A DNA stretch of 30,000 nucleotides from Sphaeroforma sirkka. Its lineage: Eukaryota; Opisthokonta; Ichthyosporea; Ichthyophonida. Below, one piece after another: positions 1 to 11,518 of the stretch. Positions within the stretch are counted from its first letter, which is position 1. The number at the start of each line of letters is the position of its first letter. The stretch lies in the NCBI GenBank assembly GCA_001586965.3, contig LUCW03000147.1, forward strand, positions 95,001-125,000, read 5' to 3'. The notes under the pieces are model-generated. The model was not told the origin of the DNA and ran no database searches. It saw only the letters and a list, made by a program, of their open reading frames with translations. The translations under genes were made by a program, and so were the position numbers.

Positions 1-40
1 TTTAAAGTTACAATTTCGAATTTTGTATTACACATCATAG

Positions 41-62
41 TCGACAGCTGCGTTCGCAAAGA

Positions 63-129
<67 letters not shown>

Positions 130-216
130 TATACTTCTATTCATAAATTTATATTGTTCTAGAACGTGTGTGGAACTGTATGCTAACATTTTATATTCGA
201 CAGCTGCGTTCGCAAA
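41..216. repeat. 20-bp direct repeat flanking a TA microsatellite
   Basis: The 20 bases at 41-60 recur exactly at 197-216. Between them lies a nearly pure TA run (about 64-126) and about 70 bases of other sequence. The second copy carries the CAG acceptor of the first visible coding exon (exon starts at 203), so the first copy is a duplicated splice acceptor that leads straight into the microsatellite. It could be a target-site-like duplication around an insertion, or a local tandem duplication later filled by TA expansion. Confidence 0.85.
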
Positions 217-3200
217 TTTCTTGATGAATTCGGATACGAGCGACTTGACCATGCAAGTTGATCAGTTGGGAATGTTACAATCTAATCCGGGGGCGCAGTT
301 TCAGGCACACGCACTGGCGCTGGCTCAAGCACAAGCCCGGCAGCAACAGCAACAACAACAGCAGCAGCAGCAACAACAACATCAACAACATCAACAGCAG
401 CAAAATCAATACCAGCAGCAGCAGCAACGGCAACAACTACAGCAGCAACAATTACAGCAACAACAGCGCGTACAGGTACATACATGTATTTTATTTACTA
501 TGCTGGTAATTCATGTGGGCGATTGGGGGTCCTGAGAAGTTGTCGTTTAATATGTTTTCTGTTTTGTTTTGTTTTTGCGCTGCAATTGGATATAGGTCGA
601 CATATCTATCTCAGGGTACATGATCATCGCATTTGTATATTCATTTCGATTAAGTCAACTTTATCAAGGTTACATCTGCAAAACAATGTTTCATAGCAGC
701 ATGAATCAGTGTGAAATTACCATTTTAATCGAGCATCCCTATTTGGTCATCATCGATTTTTAATATCACTGGTAGGGTTTAACACTTTGCTGTACATCTT
801 GTCAAAAGCACTTCCAGCAGAGTCTAGAGCAGTCACAGGCGCACCAGGCACAGCAGCAACACGCCCAGGCCCAAGCTCAAGCTCAAGTTCAGGCACACGT
901 TCAAGCACAGCAAGCGCATCAAGCGCAAGCACAGGCTCAGGCTCAGGCTCAGGCGCAGGCTCAGGCTCAGGCTAAGGCGCTGGCGCTGGCTCAGGCCCAG
1001 GTACAGATGGTTTGCGCCGCTTAGTGATTGGATACGTTTGAATGTCAAAGTGTGGGTTAGGTCGAGTGTGAATGGGTGGGTGCTCGTCGTGAGTGTTTGC
1101 GTAAATTTACACATCATATCAAATATGATGCCTCCTTAGCGCAGCATATGAATCCTTGTAGTGATCTCAGTTGAGGCAAGATCGAAACCTGTTTGTTGAT
1201 TGCTGTGGTCGTCGCCGTTCACTATAGAAACATAACAATCCGGCTGGAAAATGACATGTATATCTTATATTCTCGACTGCTGACCTATTCATGAGCTTAA
1301 ACAACGCAACGCGTTGATCGATGTTGTGGTACATCATTCTGTTCACTACGAATGTTCCGTATGTTTGCTCATTGCAACTTTGATTTGTACTCTCCGCTAC
1401 AATTGGATTCGTAGTTGTTGAACATTTCGATTAAGGAACTTATTGCTTCATGAATCCCGTCCACCGTGCAGGCACATGCGCAGCAAGCGCAAGCACAGGC
1501 TCAGGCAAACACGCGTCAGTTTCCGCTGCAAGGGAGCTCGAGTTTGAACCCGACACCTATCAATAAAAACTCAGCCATCAGCAGTCCTTTACGTATGTAC
1601 ACATGAGAAGTATACCATGTGCAGAGTGCATGTGGAGTTTATGTCGAAATAGATTGTGTATCCGTGGTGCAAGGCCGTGCGAGGGGTGTATGCAAAAATT
1701 ATATGCGTCCTGACAGATGGTGATATGTGTGCAAGTAGGTGAGATTTAATAAGTATCTGAGCCTTTCCTGCTATTTATTATGCTTTTTCTGCGGCTACAT
1801 GTGTATAGTGTACAGTATTTGAGTACATCTGTAACACCCTGCAAACTTGATACTAACAAGTGTGAAATTAGGTATTTATGCGATGATTTTCGATACAACC
1901 CATAAATTTAGCTCCATACTTTCCGTGTGAACTAAAACTCTACTTTGAGTGTTATGGCGTGTTTTGATTATATTTGACAGTCACTCTCATCGTTGTATAT
2001 CCATATACTTCCGGCGTCTGTTATAATCTCAGTGAATTTTTGTATGTTTTTGTTCGGAAGGCACGGCGTCAAGAATGTGCACTCGGTGTTTTCGTGACGT
2101 GTTTTCCCGATTGAGGTGGTCGAAGCATTCGGATGCTTCAAACGTACACGTGCATGTTTTGCCTACGGATTCAGGTGGTATTCGTCGCCGTGTTGATGTT
2201 TACGGAGTCACACATCAGCGTATGGTAGACTCGGTGTAAGTTTGTAGCAAGCCTGTCTATGGGTGAAAGCATATGCATTTCCTAGGTGAAGTTGCACACA
2301 AGGAGTTAAAGAGATAAAGCATATAGCAAGTACGTAGCAATGCACTCAAGGACCTTGACCATCTGAGAGTTTGACAGAGATAAGCGAGAGTTTGGAGTAG
2401 ATGAAACTAGTGTTGCGATGTATGAGAGATATGAAGGTACACTGAATCATACTTCACTGTTACACTGCGATAGTACAATCTGAACCACATGCCCATCTCG
2501 TCACCACCACGCGATTATCATAGCAGGTTTCTACTGATTAAACCTATTCAGTACAGACAACTGACACCATTCCGCTTTATTCCACAGAACCTCCGGTATC
2601 CAATTTGGGGCTGTTGACACCTCAATTCAGCGGCAATGTGAATTCGATACTCAGTCCGGGCGCCAGTCCATATGTGGGAGTAGGAGCGTCATCAGTCAAC
2701 ACAGGAGTGGTCTCGCCATACCAGTTCAGTGCGTCCTCGTCACAGTTGTTGGCCCGACCTGGGTACATGCGGAGGTGGGGTGAAGACGATCTGGAACGAG
2801 ACAAGGAGCTGAAGAAGTCCAATCACATCCTGAGCGAACAGAAGCGTAGGGACAATATAAAAGACGGGTTCAAGGTATGATTTAGGCTCGCGGTCTGGGA
2901 AATTTGGGGGGGGGATTCATTTCGAGTCTAAGCCGGATGTATGTTGACTGATATACTCGCGCGTGACTGCTTGGAATGTACCGGTTATGAATCAGTTTTC
3001 TAGCGGCCGTCACGCTGGCATGTGATTTGGGTCAGAGAATAGCGCCGAACGCAACACGCTTTGAATACGGATTGCTATTTGAGAAGAATACTCTCAGGCC
3101 AAGTAGCTTGCGCTTATTCATCGATGTACCAGGCTGTGCTTGCTCATTGAACCGTGGTGAAGTTGTCCATCACTATACCAGAAAGAATGTGTTACGCAGT

Positions 3201-3879
3201 TGTAGTAGGGCCCAATCGTATGTGGCACAATTTTTATAAGTGTAATATAGGAAATCAACAATGCAGAACGTGATGTGCGTTGAATTTGTCTCGGATGTAA
3301 TACGTCCAAGAGAGTACTCTGTTTGGATGCTCGCTAGTGACAGTGCAATTAGATAGTCCTAGCGGGACGGAAGGGGTCAGCTAGATGGTTTGTATAGCCG
3401 AGAAGTCCTGCGGTGTACCTCATGCATGTGGTAGAGACGTGAGGGGTTAATAGTGTAGGGTTTTATTGTGTAAGGGTTAAAGGTTTTAACGCGATGGCGA
3501 ATACAGCACGTGTGTAATCCAAGTCAAAAGAAGTATGGATCAGAGCTACGAAACTACGAGACTTTCACCTCGCTGTCAAATTTTGGGATCGTAGAATGCG
3601 CCGTTAGGTACTCACAGTCCAAGCGGTGGTCTCATGTGCACCCGTTCTCGTATGAATTGAACACTGATCTCTGCACAGCATAACACACGTACTATATCTA
3701 GGACACTCGCATGACATCAAATGCACGCCAGGTACAGAGTGAAGTATTCACACATGTCTTTATTCATCTACACAGGTGCTTGCTGATGCACTCCCAAGTG
3801 GCCGGCAGGCGACGCCGCGAGCGGCTCTGCTGAGAAAAGCTGTTGAATATATCGCACATCTCAAGAAGCAGAACAAAAG
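203..3879 (+). CDS. bHLH transcription factor, MLX/Mondo-like, Gln/Ala-rich N-terminus (N-terminal exons of a possible bHLH-SEC14 fusion)
   Basis: Five exons join in phase: 203-475, 818-1000, 1472-1592, 2588-2874 and 3776-3879, all GT-AG. The first in-frame ATG is at 224, and an earlier coding exon off the window is possible. The first 85 residues contain a long Gln tract, the second and third exons are Gln-Ala repeats (CAG-GCT), and residues of about 190-255 are Ser/Gly-rich. The bHLH domain lies at about 265-318. Its basic region has H, E and R at the class B spacing (HILSEQKRRDNIKDGF), which is close to MLX and Mondo proteins, so E-box binding as a dimer in the nucleus is expected. An intron splits the domain at the loop side of helix 1. 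Helix 2 runs into a short coiled coil (IAHLKKQNKR). The last exon ends with two bases of a codon that the exon at 4312 completes, so the reading frame continues into a PB1-like and SEC14 region. If unspliced, it would stop at 3901-3903 after seven more residues. The introns at 476-817, 1001-1471, 1593-2587 and 2875-3775 show nothing recognisable. Confidence 0.8.
348..474 (+). repeat. CAG/CAA poly-glutamine coding repeat
   Basis: Mixed CAG and CAA codons encode a run of mostly Gln with scattered His, Asn, Tyr, Arg and Leu. The mixture of both codons argues against a recent pure slippage expansion. Such tracts are common in activation domains of transcription factors. Confidence 0.85.
843..1000 (+). 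repeat. Gln-Ala dipeptide coding repeat
   Basis: CAG/CAA alternates with GCT/GCC/GCG, giving about 20 Gln-Ala dipeptides with a few His and Leu. A second short block of the same repeat opens the next exon (1472-1510), although an intron of 471 bases lies between. The repeat is therefore older than, or unaffected by, the intron. Confidence 0.8.
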
Positions 3880-4311
3880 GTATGACAAAGCAACAACTAG
3901 TTAAGCTGGGATTGCACATGAGTATGGAATGAGTTTTTGAAACGTATGCGAGTCCCAAGTTGGGTATGACTATTGTATATAGGCAGGAGTGTATACGGGC
4001 AGAAATACTTATTACCACGTGTGACTCTGGCCTGGTGTGGGGGTTGGGGCGCTTATAAGCCCCTGCCCATTTTAATATTTTTTGGGTGCGTGCGTGGTCG
4101 ACTCTCCGAGTGGTCATGGTGTGGCGGGTGCTTACGCTTTCACTGAAACAACCCGTTGGCTGTGAGGTATTGCCACTATTACGTACGTAGTAATAGTCAA
4201 TTCGGGAGTGCCACTGAAAACAACACCCTGCTTCGGTGCACAAGCCTACGCATGTGTGGAGGCATACTCCTGATAAAAGACAATCACCAATACCCGTGCC
4301 TGCATGCACAG

Positions 4312-7300
4312 GCTAATGAGGGAAATCACTGGCGGTGTGGCAGGGGAGGCTGAGAGTGAGTCTTTCGACGGGGACGGCGACATGTCCGTCAACGAATTAT
4401 TGAGCTCACTGGTACGACAGTTGAATTTAGATGAGACAAACGGCGATACCTCCAATATACGGCTCATGTACAAGGAGAATGGGTTGCAGAAGAAGGTGAA
4501 CTTGACATCGGGTGAAGATGTAAGAGACTTGTTCGAGAAGCACAAAAGCGATGACAATAACGAGATAAAGCTCAGTTTATATATAAAGAAGCCGGACGAG
4601 TGGATGAACGACGACGGCAGTATAAAAAGGGTAATTGGCTGTTGTGTGCGTATCCGTGTGGTTGGGAATTGATATTGATAGATATGAGCGAGTAACCGTG
4701 TGGTTTAGAATAGATATAGACCCGAATGCCTACGGGTGTGTAGGTGTGACAACCTATTCTGATGATTTCGCAGTGTAAACTGACCCTACTGTCGCTACTG
4801 TCGGCAAAATGCGTATTCCCGATTCTGTACCATAGAATTACGACAGTTTGCAACTGTAAGGATATCTGTAGACATACAACCTAACATGACGAACTTGTCT
4901 GTGGAATGATCACGGTGAGTGGTATATTTCACTGTTATTGCCAGCACAGGCGAGGGGTGTATGGTTCACGCGAGCATGTAAAAGGAATGTTTGAGTGCAA
5001 GAGATACGTCCACGCTGCATCCATCATATAGATTTCTGCGATGAGCGCTCCTTTTCTACATGTTTCAAATTTGTGTGCATTCGGTAGTACGAGGTGCGTT
5101 GCAATACGTTTCCCAAACTTGTTACGCATAGTCGCTTTAGTCAACAGCACGCCGACCCTATCAGGTATTACATATATAATGCACCACTAGAGTGTCTCTC
5201 CGGTTGGTCTTCAAACACCCAATTGACTCTGTTCCATACGCTGCAAATAAAGAAACCTGTGCCGGGAGAAGTGGCGCTGCTGCAAGGCAAAGCTGCGATC
5301 AGCGTGGAAGAAGACGAGAAGAAAGCGCTCGCTGAGTTTCTCAATGGGTGGGCGGAGGATGATGCGTACGACGACCTCGAGAATGAGCAGGAACAGAATG
5401 TGGATCCCAAGTTAGTGGAGGAGATATACGAAGCCTTGAAGGACAGCCCCATGATCAAGTTTGGCGGACCACGCTACAGTGAGCACACCTGGCAAGTCGC
5501 ACGTATACGCAGGTGTTTGCGGGTATGCAAGAACGATAAGGAGGACGCCATGGAGTTCTTGGTTAACCAGCTGAAGTGGCTGGGCACGGTGAAGCCATAT
5601 CAGATCAGGGTGTCTCCCGAGGAGCTCAGTACGAACAAGTTGTACTGGCACAAAACGGACTTGTCTGGGCACCCCGTCCTGATTTTCAAGGTGTGTCACG
5701 TAGAAATTGGGTTCTTGGGTTATTTTGTTGCAACCGGTAGAATTGGGATCAATATGGCAGTAAACCTTTAAGAGTAATACGACATACACTTTCAGCTTGT
5801 TAGTGTAGTTCTTCGGCCTGTTTTGCGGAAATTCGGGTGCTTGCTACTTGAAGATATGATGCCCTACAATAGCAATCGTTCTATCTGGGTTTTAAGACAA
5901 TTTCAATGCAGTATTATCGATGTGTAGGTAAAGTGAACCTTCGTTCACTTAATTATGCTTAATATGAATTGTCCGCATGTATACGTATTGTTTGTATTGC
6001 ACTGCAAGATCAGGCATAATAACTACTTGTTATCTCGCACTTTTTAAGTCTCCCCATCAACCCGCATTCACATTGGTAAAAACCGGCTCCAGGGTAGTGA
6101 GAGCTGCTTTCCCAGTCCGACAGATGGTCTTTCACATACATATACTTTACTCGTATATTTAAAATTATACTGACGGTAAATCTCCTATTGAGTAGCTTAC
6201 GAGCACTACGTGATCATGTGGCGGGACAGATCCATCTGGGGTTGTCTGTGGAGCCTGGTGTGCCGTGAATACTTACTTGTATCGTCTTCCTCTCTCGCTT
6301 TGCGTGCGATACCGTTACAGATGTCACGACACACCACCACAAACAGAGATAAGAATGAGGCAATCCGGCTTTGGTTACGAAAGTTGTCTCAATTCGAGAA
6401 TGAGAGGTGAGGTTTACCTCCGGCAGTAGTGTGATCAACCTTTGGTTCCTGCTTCATCTTTCTAGATATCAATCGCTGACTGATATGCACACTCTGTCGA
6501 ATACGAATACACATGCGGGCACATGACAATACTAAGATATACGCTACATACAACTATATATGCATGCGCGTGCGTTCTAATATGATACTAAGATATACAC
6601 TACATATAACTATATGCACATGCGCGTACATTCTTTGACAATACTAAGATATACGCTACATACAACTATATGTACATGCGCGCGCGTTCTCATATAATAC
6701 TAAGATATACGCTACATGCAGCTATATGCACATGCGCGTACATTCTTTGACAATACTAAGATATACGCTACATACAACTCTATGCACATGCGCGTGCGTT
6801 CGCATACAATACTAAGATATACGCTATATACAACTATATGCACATGCGCGTACGTTCTCAGTGTCAGTTTGTTTGTGAATAAAGCAGCCATGTACAAACA
6901 CACACTGTGATCCAGTCGGGGCAACTGACTAGAATCTTTACGTTGGTGCGTTCTTGCGAGCTTGCAATCAGGACAGTCTCACTGTCGACTTTACTAGTCC
7001 ATGGCACACAGCCAGTTTTCATCCTAGACCACATACGTATCCTGCCCTAATATCTACATTGGGACGCAATCACTGCTGAAATAGAACACATTTTATTTTC
7101 CGTGTCAACCAATCAGGGCCGATAATCCGTACAGCAAGTTCTGCATCATCTATGACCGACGCAATTGCACCATGGAGAACAGCGACGTACCTCTGCTCAA
7201 ACGGATCCTCAGGATACTTCAAGGTAAAAATCTCGACTGTATCACTTTTAGAGTCTTATCTTTCATATTTTTTATGGTCCAATGTGATTAGGCCTCGATA

Positions 7301-7912
7301 CTTAGGTTGACGGTATGTTGTCTTACAGATTTGTTGCCCGTCTTATACTGGTTTGTTGTCCGTAAACGTATTGCCAGACAGCTCGTCACGAATTCCAACA
7401 GTTTAAAACACATATACGGCAATGTGGCGTCGATTTACAATCCTTTCTGAGTCATGCTTAAAACGCTTGTCTACGCCAATAAGCTAATTATGTGTGCATT
7501 TTTACCTCCCACACACAGTAACGTACTCCGATATGCTCCACAGAGTATACATCATCCACTCGGATTACATATTCCAATACGGATTCGGCCTCCTGAGCCA
7601 TTTAGTGACGCATCGGCTCCGAAGGAGAGTGCTAGTGCTAGACGATGATGTATGTCATTACTCTACTCACGTCCTACGTATACGTGTCAGTTTATATGTT
7701 CTGTGTATCGAGAATACTGAAGGCTCCTTACTACGCACATGACCTTCGCAAAGCTATCTCGTATCTAATGTGTATTGTTTTGTTTTGTCCCTCCACGCAT
7801 ACAGAAATACAAAGAGCAATTGATACAAAATTTTGGTGCGGAAAATCTCGAACCAGACATGGGCGGAACTTGCCCCTCAGTACTCGATAAGGACGGTCTA
7901 GTTATAGAATAG
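4312..7912 (+). CDS. PB1-like domain plus CRAL-TRIO (SEC14) lipid-binding protein (C-terminal exons of a possible bHLH-SEC14 fusion)
   Basis: Exons are 4312-4630, 5253-5690, 6321-6406, 7117-7223, 7519-7649 and 7805-7912 (stop TAG), all phase-consistent. The first exon encodes an acidic linker and then a beta-grasp, PB1-like segment (IRLMYKENGLQKKVNL, then an edge strand IKLSLYIKK). The second opens with an acidic segment and then a CRAL-TRIO-N helix bundle (RIRRCLRVCKNDKEDAMEFL). The lipid-binding lobe follows: GHPVLIFK, then FCIIYDRRN, then MLHRVYIIHSDYIF, and the usual closing motif before GGTCPS. SEC14 domains bind phosphoinositides, tocopherol, retinoids or similar lipids; the ligand cannot be read here. 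The first exon completes the split codon left by the bHLH exon ending at 3879. The alternative is a separate gene starting at ATG 4304 or 4316, with an in-frame stop upstream at 4274-4276. The last six codons and the stop are also the start of the 56-bp satellite. AATAAA lies at 7923, eleven bases after the stop. Other introns hold nothing recognised apart from a minisatellite at 6525-6860. Confidence 0.85.
6525..6860 (+). repeat. 56-bp minisatellite inside an intron, six units
   Basis: The core AATACTAAGATATACGCTAC recurs six times at about 56-bp spacing in the 710-bp intron between the SEC14 exons ending at 6406 and starting at 7117. Each unit contains ATGCACATGCGCG or a close variant. Linkers alternate between a TTCTTTGAC form and a TTCTCATAT-like form for most of the array, which suggests that it grew by duplicating dimers. 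Confidence 0.85.
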
Positions 7913-9522
7913 ATCAGAAACGAATAAATACTGGAATATATGAATCATTCGGTCTAGTTATAGAATAGATCAGAAACGAATAAATGGTGGAATATATGAA
8001 TTACTCGGTCTAGTTGCAGCATAAATTAGAAAATAAAAATGATTGGATATATGAATCACTCGGTCTAGCTATAGAAGAGATCAGAAAAGAATAAATGATG
8101 GAATATATGAATCACTCGGTCTAGTTATAAAATAGATCAGAAAAGAACAAACGATGGAATATATGAATCACTCAGTCGACTTATAGAAAAGATCAGAAAA
8201 GAATATATGATGGAATGTATGTATCACTCAAGTCTAGTTATAGAATAGATCAGAAACGAATAAATTATGGAACATATGAATCACTCGTCTAGTTATAGAA
8301 TAGATCAGAAAAAACAAATGATGGAATATATAAATCACTTGGTCTACACATAGAATATATCAGAAAAGAATACATGATGCAATATATAAATCACACGGTC
8401 TAGTTATAGAATAGATCAGAAAAGAATAAATGATGCAATATATAAATCACACGGTCTAGTTATAAAAATTGATCAGAAAGCAATAAATGATGGAATATAG
8501 AAATCACTCGGTCTAGTTATAGAATAGGTCAGAAAAGAATGAATGATGGAACATATGAATCACTCGGTCTGGTTATAGAATAGATCAGAAAAGAATAAAT
8601 GAATGTATAAATCACTCGGTCTAGTCATAGAATATATCACAAAAGAATAAATGATGAAATGTATGAATCACTCGGTCTAGTTCTAGAAAGGTCAGAAAAG
8701 AATAAATAATGCAATATATAAATCACCCGGTCTAGTTATAGAATTGATCAGAAAGGAATAAATAATGGAATATATGAATCACTCGGTCTAGTTATAGAAT
8801 AGATCAGAAAAGAATAAATGATGTAATGTATATGTCACTCGGTCTAGTAATAGAATAGATCAGAAAATAATGAATGATGAATATATAAATCACTCGGTCT
8901 AGTCAGAGAGTATATCAGAAAAGAATAAATGATGCAATATATCAATCACCCGTCTAGTTATAGAGTGGATCAGAAAGAAATAAATGATGGAATATATACA
9001 TCACTCGGTCTAGTTATAGAATGGATCAGTAAGGAATAAATTGACTGAATATATGAATTTCCCGGTCTAGTTATAGAATGGATCAGAAAATAATAAACGA
9101 TGGAATATATGAATCACTCGGTCTAGTTGTCGAAAAGATCCTAAAAGAATAAATGATGGAATATATGAATCTCTCGGTCTAGTTATAGAATAGATCAGAA
9201 AAAAATAAATGATACAATATAAGAATCACCCTGTCTAGTTATATAATGGATCAGAAAGGAATAGATGATTGAATATATGAATCACTCGGTCCAGTTGTGG
9301 AAATAATCAGAAAAGAATTAAATGATGTAATATATAAATCACTCGGTCTAGCCATAGAATATATCAGAAACGAATACATGATGCAATATAAGAATCACCC
9401 GGTCTAGTTATAGAATTGATCAGAAAGGAATAAATGATAGAATATATGAATCACTTGGTCTAGTTGTAGAAAAGATCAGAAAAGAATAAATAATGGAATA
9501 TATGAATCACTCGGTCTAGTTA
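7895..9522 (+). repeat. 56-bp satellite of about 29 units, seeded at the SEC14 gene's last codons, stop and poly(A) signal
   Basis: The unit starts GGTCTAGTTATAGAATAGAT, continues with a CAGAAAAGAATAAATGATGG-like core, and ends GAATATATGAATCACTC. The first unit is the coding end of the SEC14 gene: its first 18 bases are five codons plus TAG. About two thirds of units keep AATAAA. Units differ by point changes and short indels, so the array is not freshly amplified. The array ends abruptly where the LTR fossil begins at 9523 and does not resume beyond it. Confidence 0.92.
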
Positions 9523-11518
9523 TGTAGAAATATGGCATCCGGTCAGTCTATAATATCAAGATCAAATGAGATAACATATTGGATTTTAATTGTATTCAAA
9601 ATATTTCAATACAAATTCCTTTTCCAATATATCCAAAGTGTTCTAAATTCACTTTGATGGCTCCAATAGCCTGAGTATTTGGTATGACTCATTTACTTGG
9701 ACCTATTTGAGACGATAGTAGATGTAGGATAATATAAACTAAATTTTATAATCTCTGAACTACTACTTACAAGTTTTGGTCTTCCCGCCAATCTCCAAAA
9801 TCCAATAAGTCTTTTTCTTTTTTTTTCTTTTTTTCAGATGGAACTTTATTCATATTAGCCAATGTATTAACTTGACTTATATTATTATGTCTATCTACAA
9901 ATTAAGTATATGGTCATGAACACTTAGTACTTCTAGTGAAAATTAATTAATAAAGAACAGCTAGAGGTACGTCCTGTCTGATCGGGGATATTAAGGCTCT
10001 TACCAAGAGGCATTCCCGATCATTCTTACACAAGCTACCACTGCTAAATCCTAACTGACTTGAACTGTATCTTAGTTTATATAACATAGTTTAAAACATA
10101 GAAATATCCATCGAAGTTCACAAATTTTTCAGTTATTTAGTAATTACCGTAGTGTACTGCTTCTAGACTGTTTAATAATTGCTCACTATCCAGCGACAGG
10201 ACTGTAAGTGTTCTCTACTAACTCATAGTAGCTAATGCTACCCTAAAGTTAGCTACACGCTAGTTACTATACCTAGACTTTATTAATTTTCCTATTCTTG
10301 AGCTATTACTATAGCTAAAGAAAATTCTAAAGGCAAGGGAACCGCCAGCTCTAAGCCTGCTAAGCCTGTTGAGGTTCCTGAGGTTACTGGGGACACTGGT
10401 CCGTCTGGTACTGAGCCTGCAGTTGAAGCTGTAGAGGACGCCGTTTCTGAGCTTGGTTCTGATGAAAACTCTGAGGATGACTCGTCGGACCCTAAAGCCT
10501 TGGAAGAGGAGGTCTCACTGCCGCGGAAAGGCTCGCCATCTCCTAGTAGTGCAGCCCAGGGCATCTGACCGCGAGCCATCTGACCGCGAAAAGTCAGATA
10601 TTGGAAAGGCTATATCGCCTGAACAAGTGGAGGAATCGTCTCGAGATCGACGGTTTATAACTACTGAAAGTCAGCCCAATCCACGTATCAACAAAGATGG
10701 CGGCGTTCCATTTCGTGAAATTTCATTGCATGCCTCGCCACGGAATGTTGGGGCGGGAGACGTAAATGTTGGGGACGCATTAGTAGAGAAATCGACCTCA
10801 GCCTTCGCGTTACCTAGCTGCTTTATAAAGCTTGGTTCGAAGCGTTCACGAGGTTCACGCTCAGTGCTACGGGCTGCTAGTACCAAGATGGAGTCTATCT
10901 TCTTTATCTTGTTATTGTAAACTTCGATGGATATTTCTATGTTTTAAACTATGTTATATAAACTAAGATACAATTTAAGTCAGTTAAGATTTAGCAGTGG
11001 TAGCTTGTGTAAGAATGATCGGGACTGCCTCTTCGTAAGAGCTTTAATATCCTCGATCACACAGGACGTACCTCTAGCTGTTCTTTATTAATTAATTTTC
11101 ACTAGAAGTACTAAGTGGTCATGACCACATGTCTAATTTGTAGATAGACATAAGAACGTAAGTCAAGTTAATACATTGGCTAATATAAATAAAGTTCCAT
11201 CTGAAAAAAAGTTTAAAAAAAAGAAAAAAGACATATTGACTTTTGGAGATTGGCGGGAGGACCAAAACCTGCAAGTAGTAGTTCAGAGATTATAAAATTT
11301 AACTTATAATATCTTACATCTAATATCGTCTCAAATAGGTCCAAGTAAATGAGTCATACCAAATACTCAGGCTATTGCAGCCATCAAAGTGAATTTAGAA
11401 CACTTTGGAAATATTGGAAAATGAGTTTGTATTGAATTATTTTAAATACAATTAATAACCAATATGTTATCTCTTTTGATCTTGATATTTTAGACCAACC
11501 GAAGGCCGTATTTCTACA
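9523..11518. mobile_element. Fossil LTR retrotransposon fragment with two LTRs in inverted orientation
   Basis: Two copies of a sequence of about 600 bp face each other: 9523-10122 on the plus strand and 10916-11518 on the minus strand. In its own orientation each starts TGTAGAAATA and ends CGAAGTT(C/T)ACA, the TG...CA ends expected of LTRs, and similarity stops exactly there. By eye the copies differ at roughly one base in ten, plus small indels, so the element is moderately old. The 790 bp between them hold charged, low-complexity protein-like sequence that could be gag-derived. I see no reverse transcriptase, integrase or protease, so it is clearly broken and incomplete. The flanks do not match: satellite on the left, unrelated sequence on the right. 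This favours rearrangement, or two oppositely oriented copies meeting, over one clean insertion. A foldback DNA element with long inverted repeats is the alternative. The superfamily is unresolved. Confidence 0.7.

Noticed and set aside
4010-4060. CACGTG E-box and TTATAAG in the intron before the PB1-like exon, as a promoter for a separate SEC14 gene
   Set aside because: CACGTG occurs many times across the window, close to chance, and nothing else marks a promoter. It is kept only as the alternative to the fusion.
7329-7450. Open frame after a good acceptor, apparently an extra SEC14 exon
   Set aside because: It ends in a stop, and skipping it joins 7223 to 7519 in phase with the expected lipid-domain sequence. 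Inclusion would truncate the protein.
7895-9522. CRISPR-like array
   Set aside because: There are no distinct spacers; the whole unit repeats, and the genome is eukaryotic.
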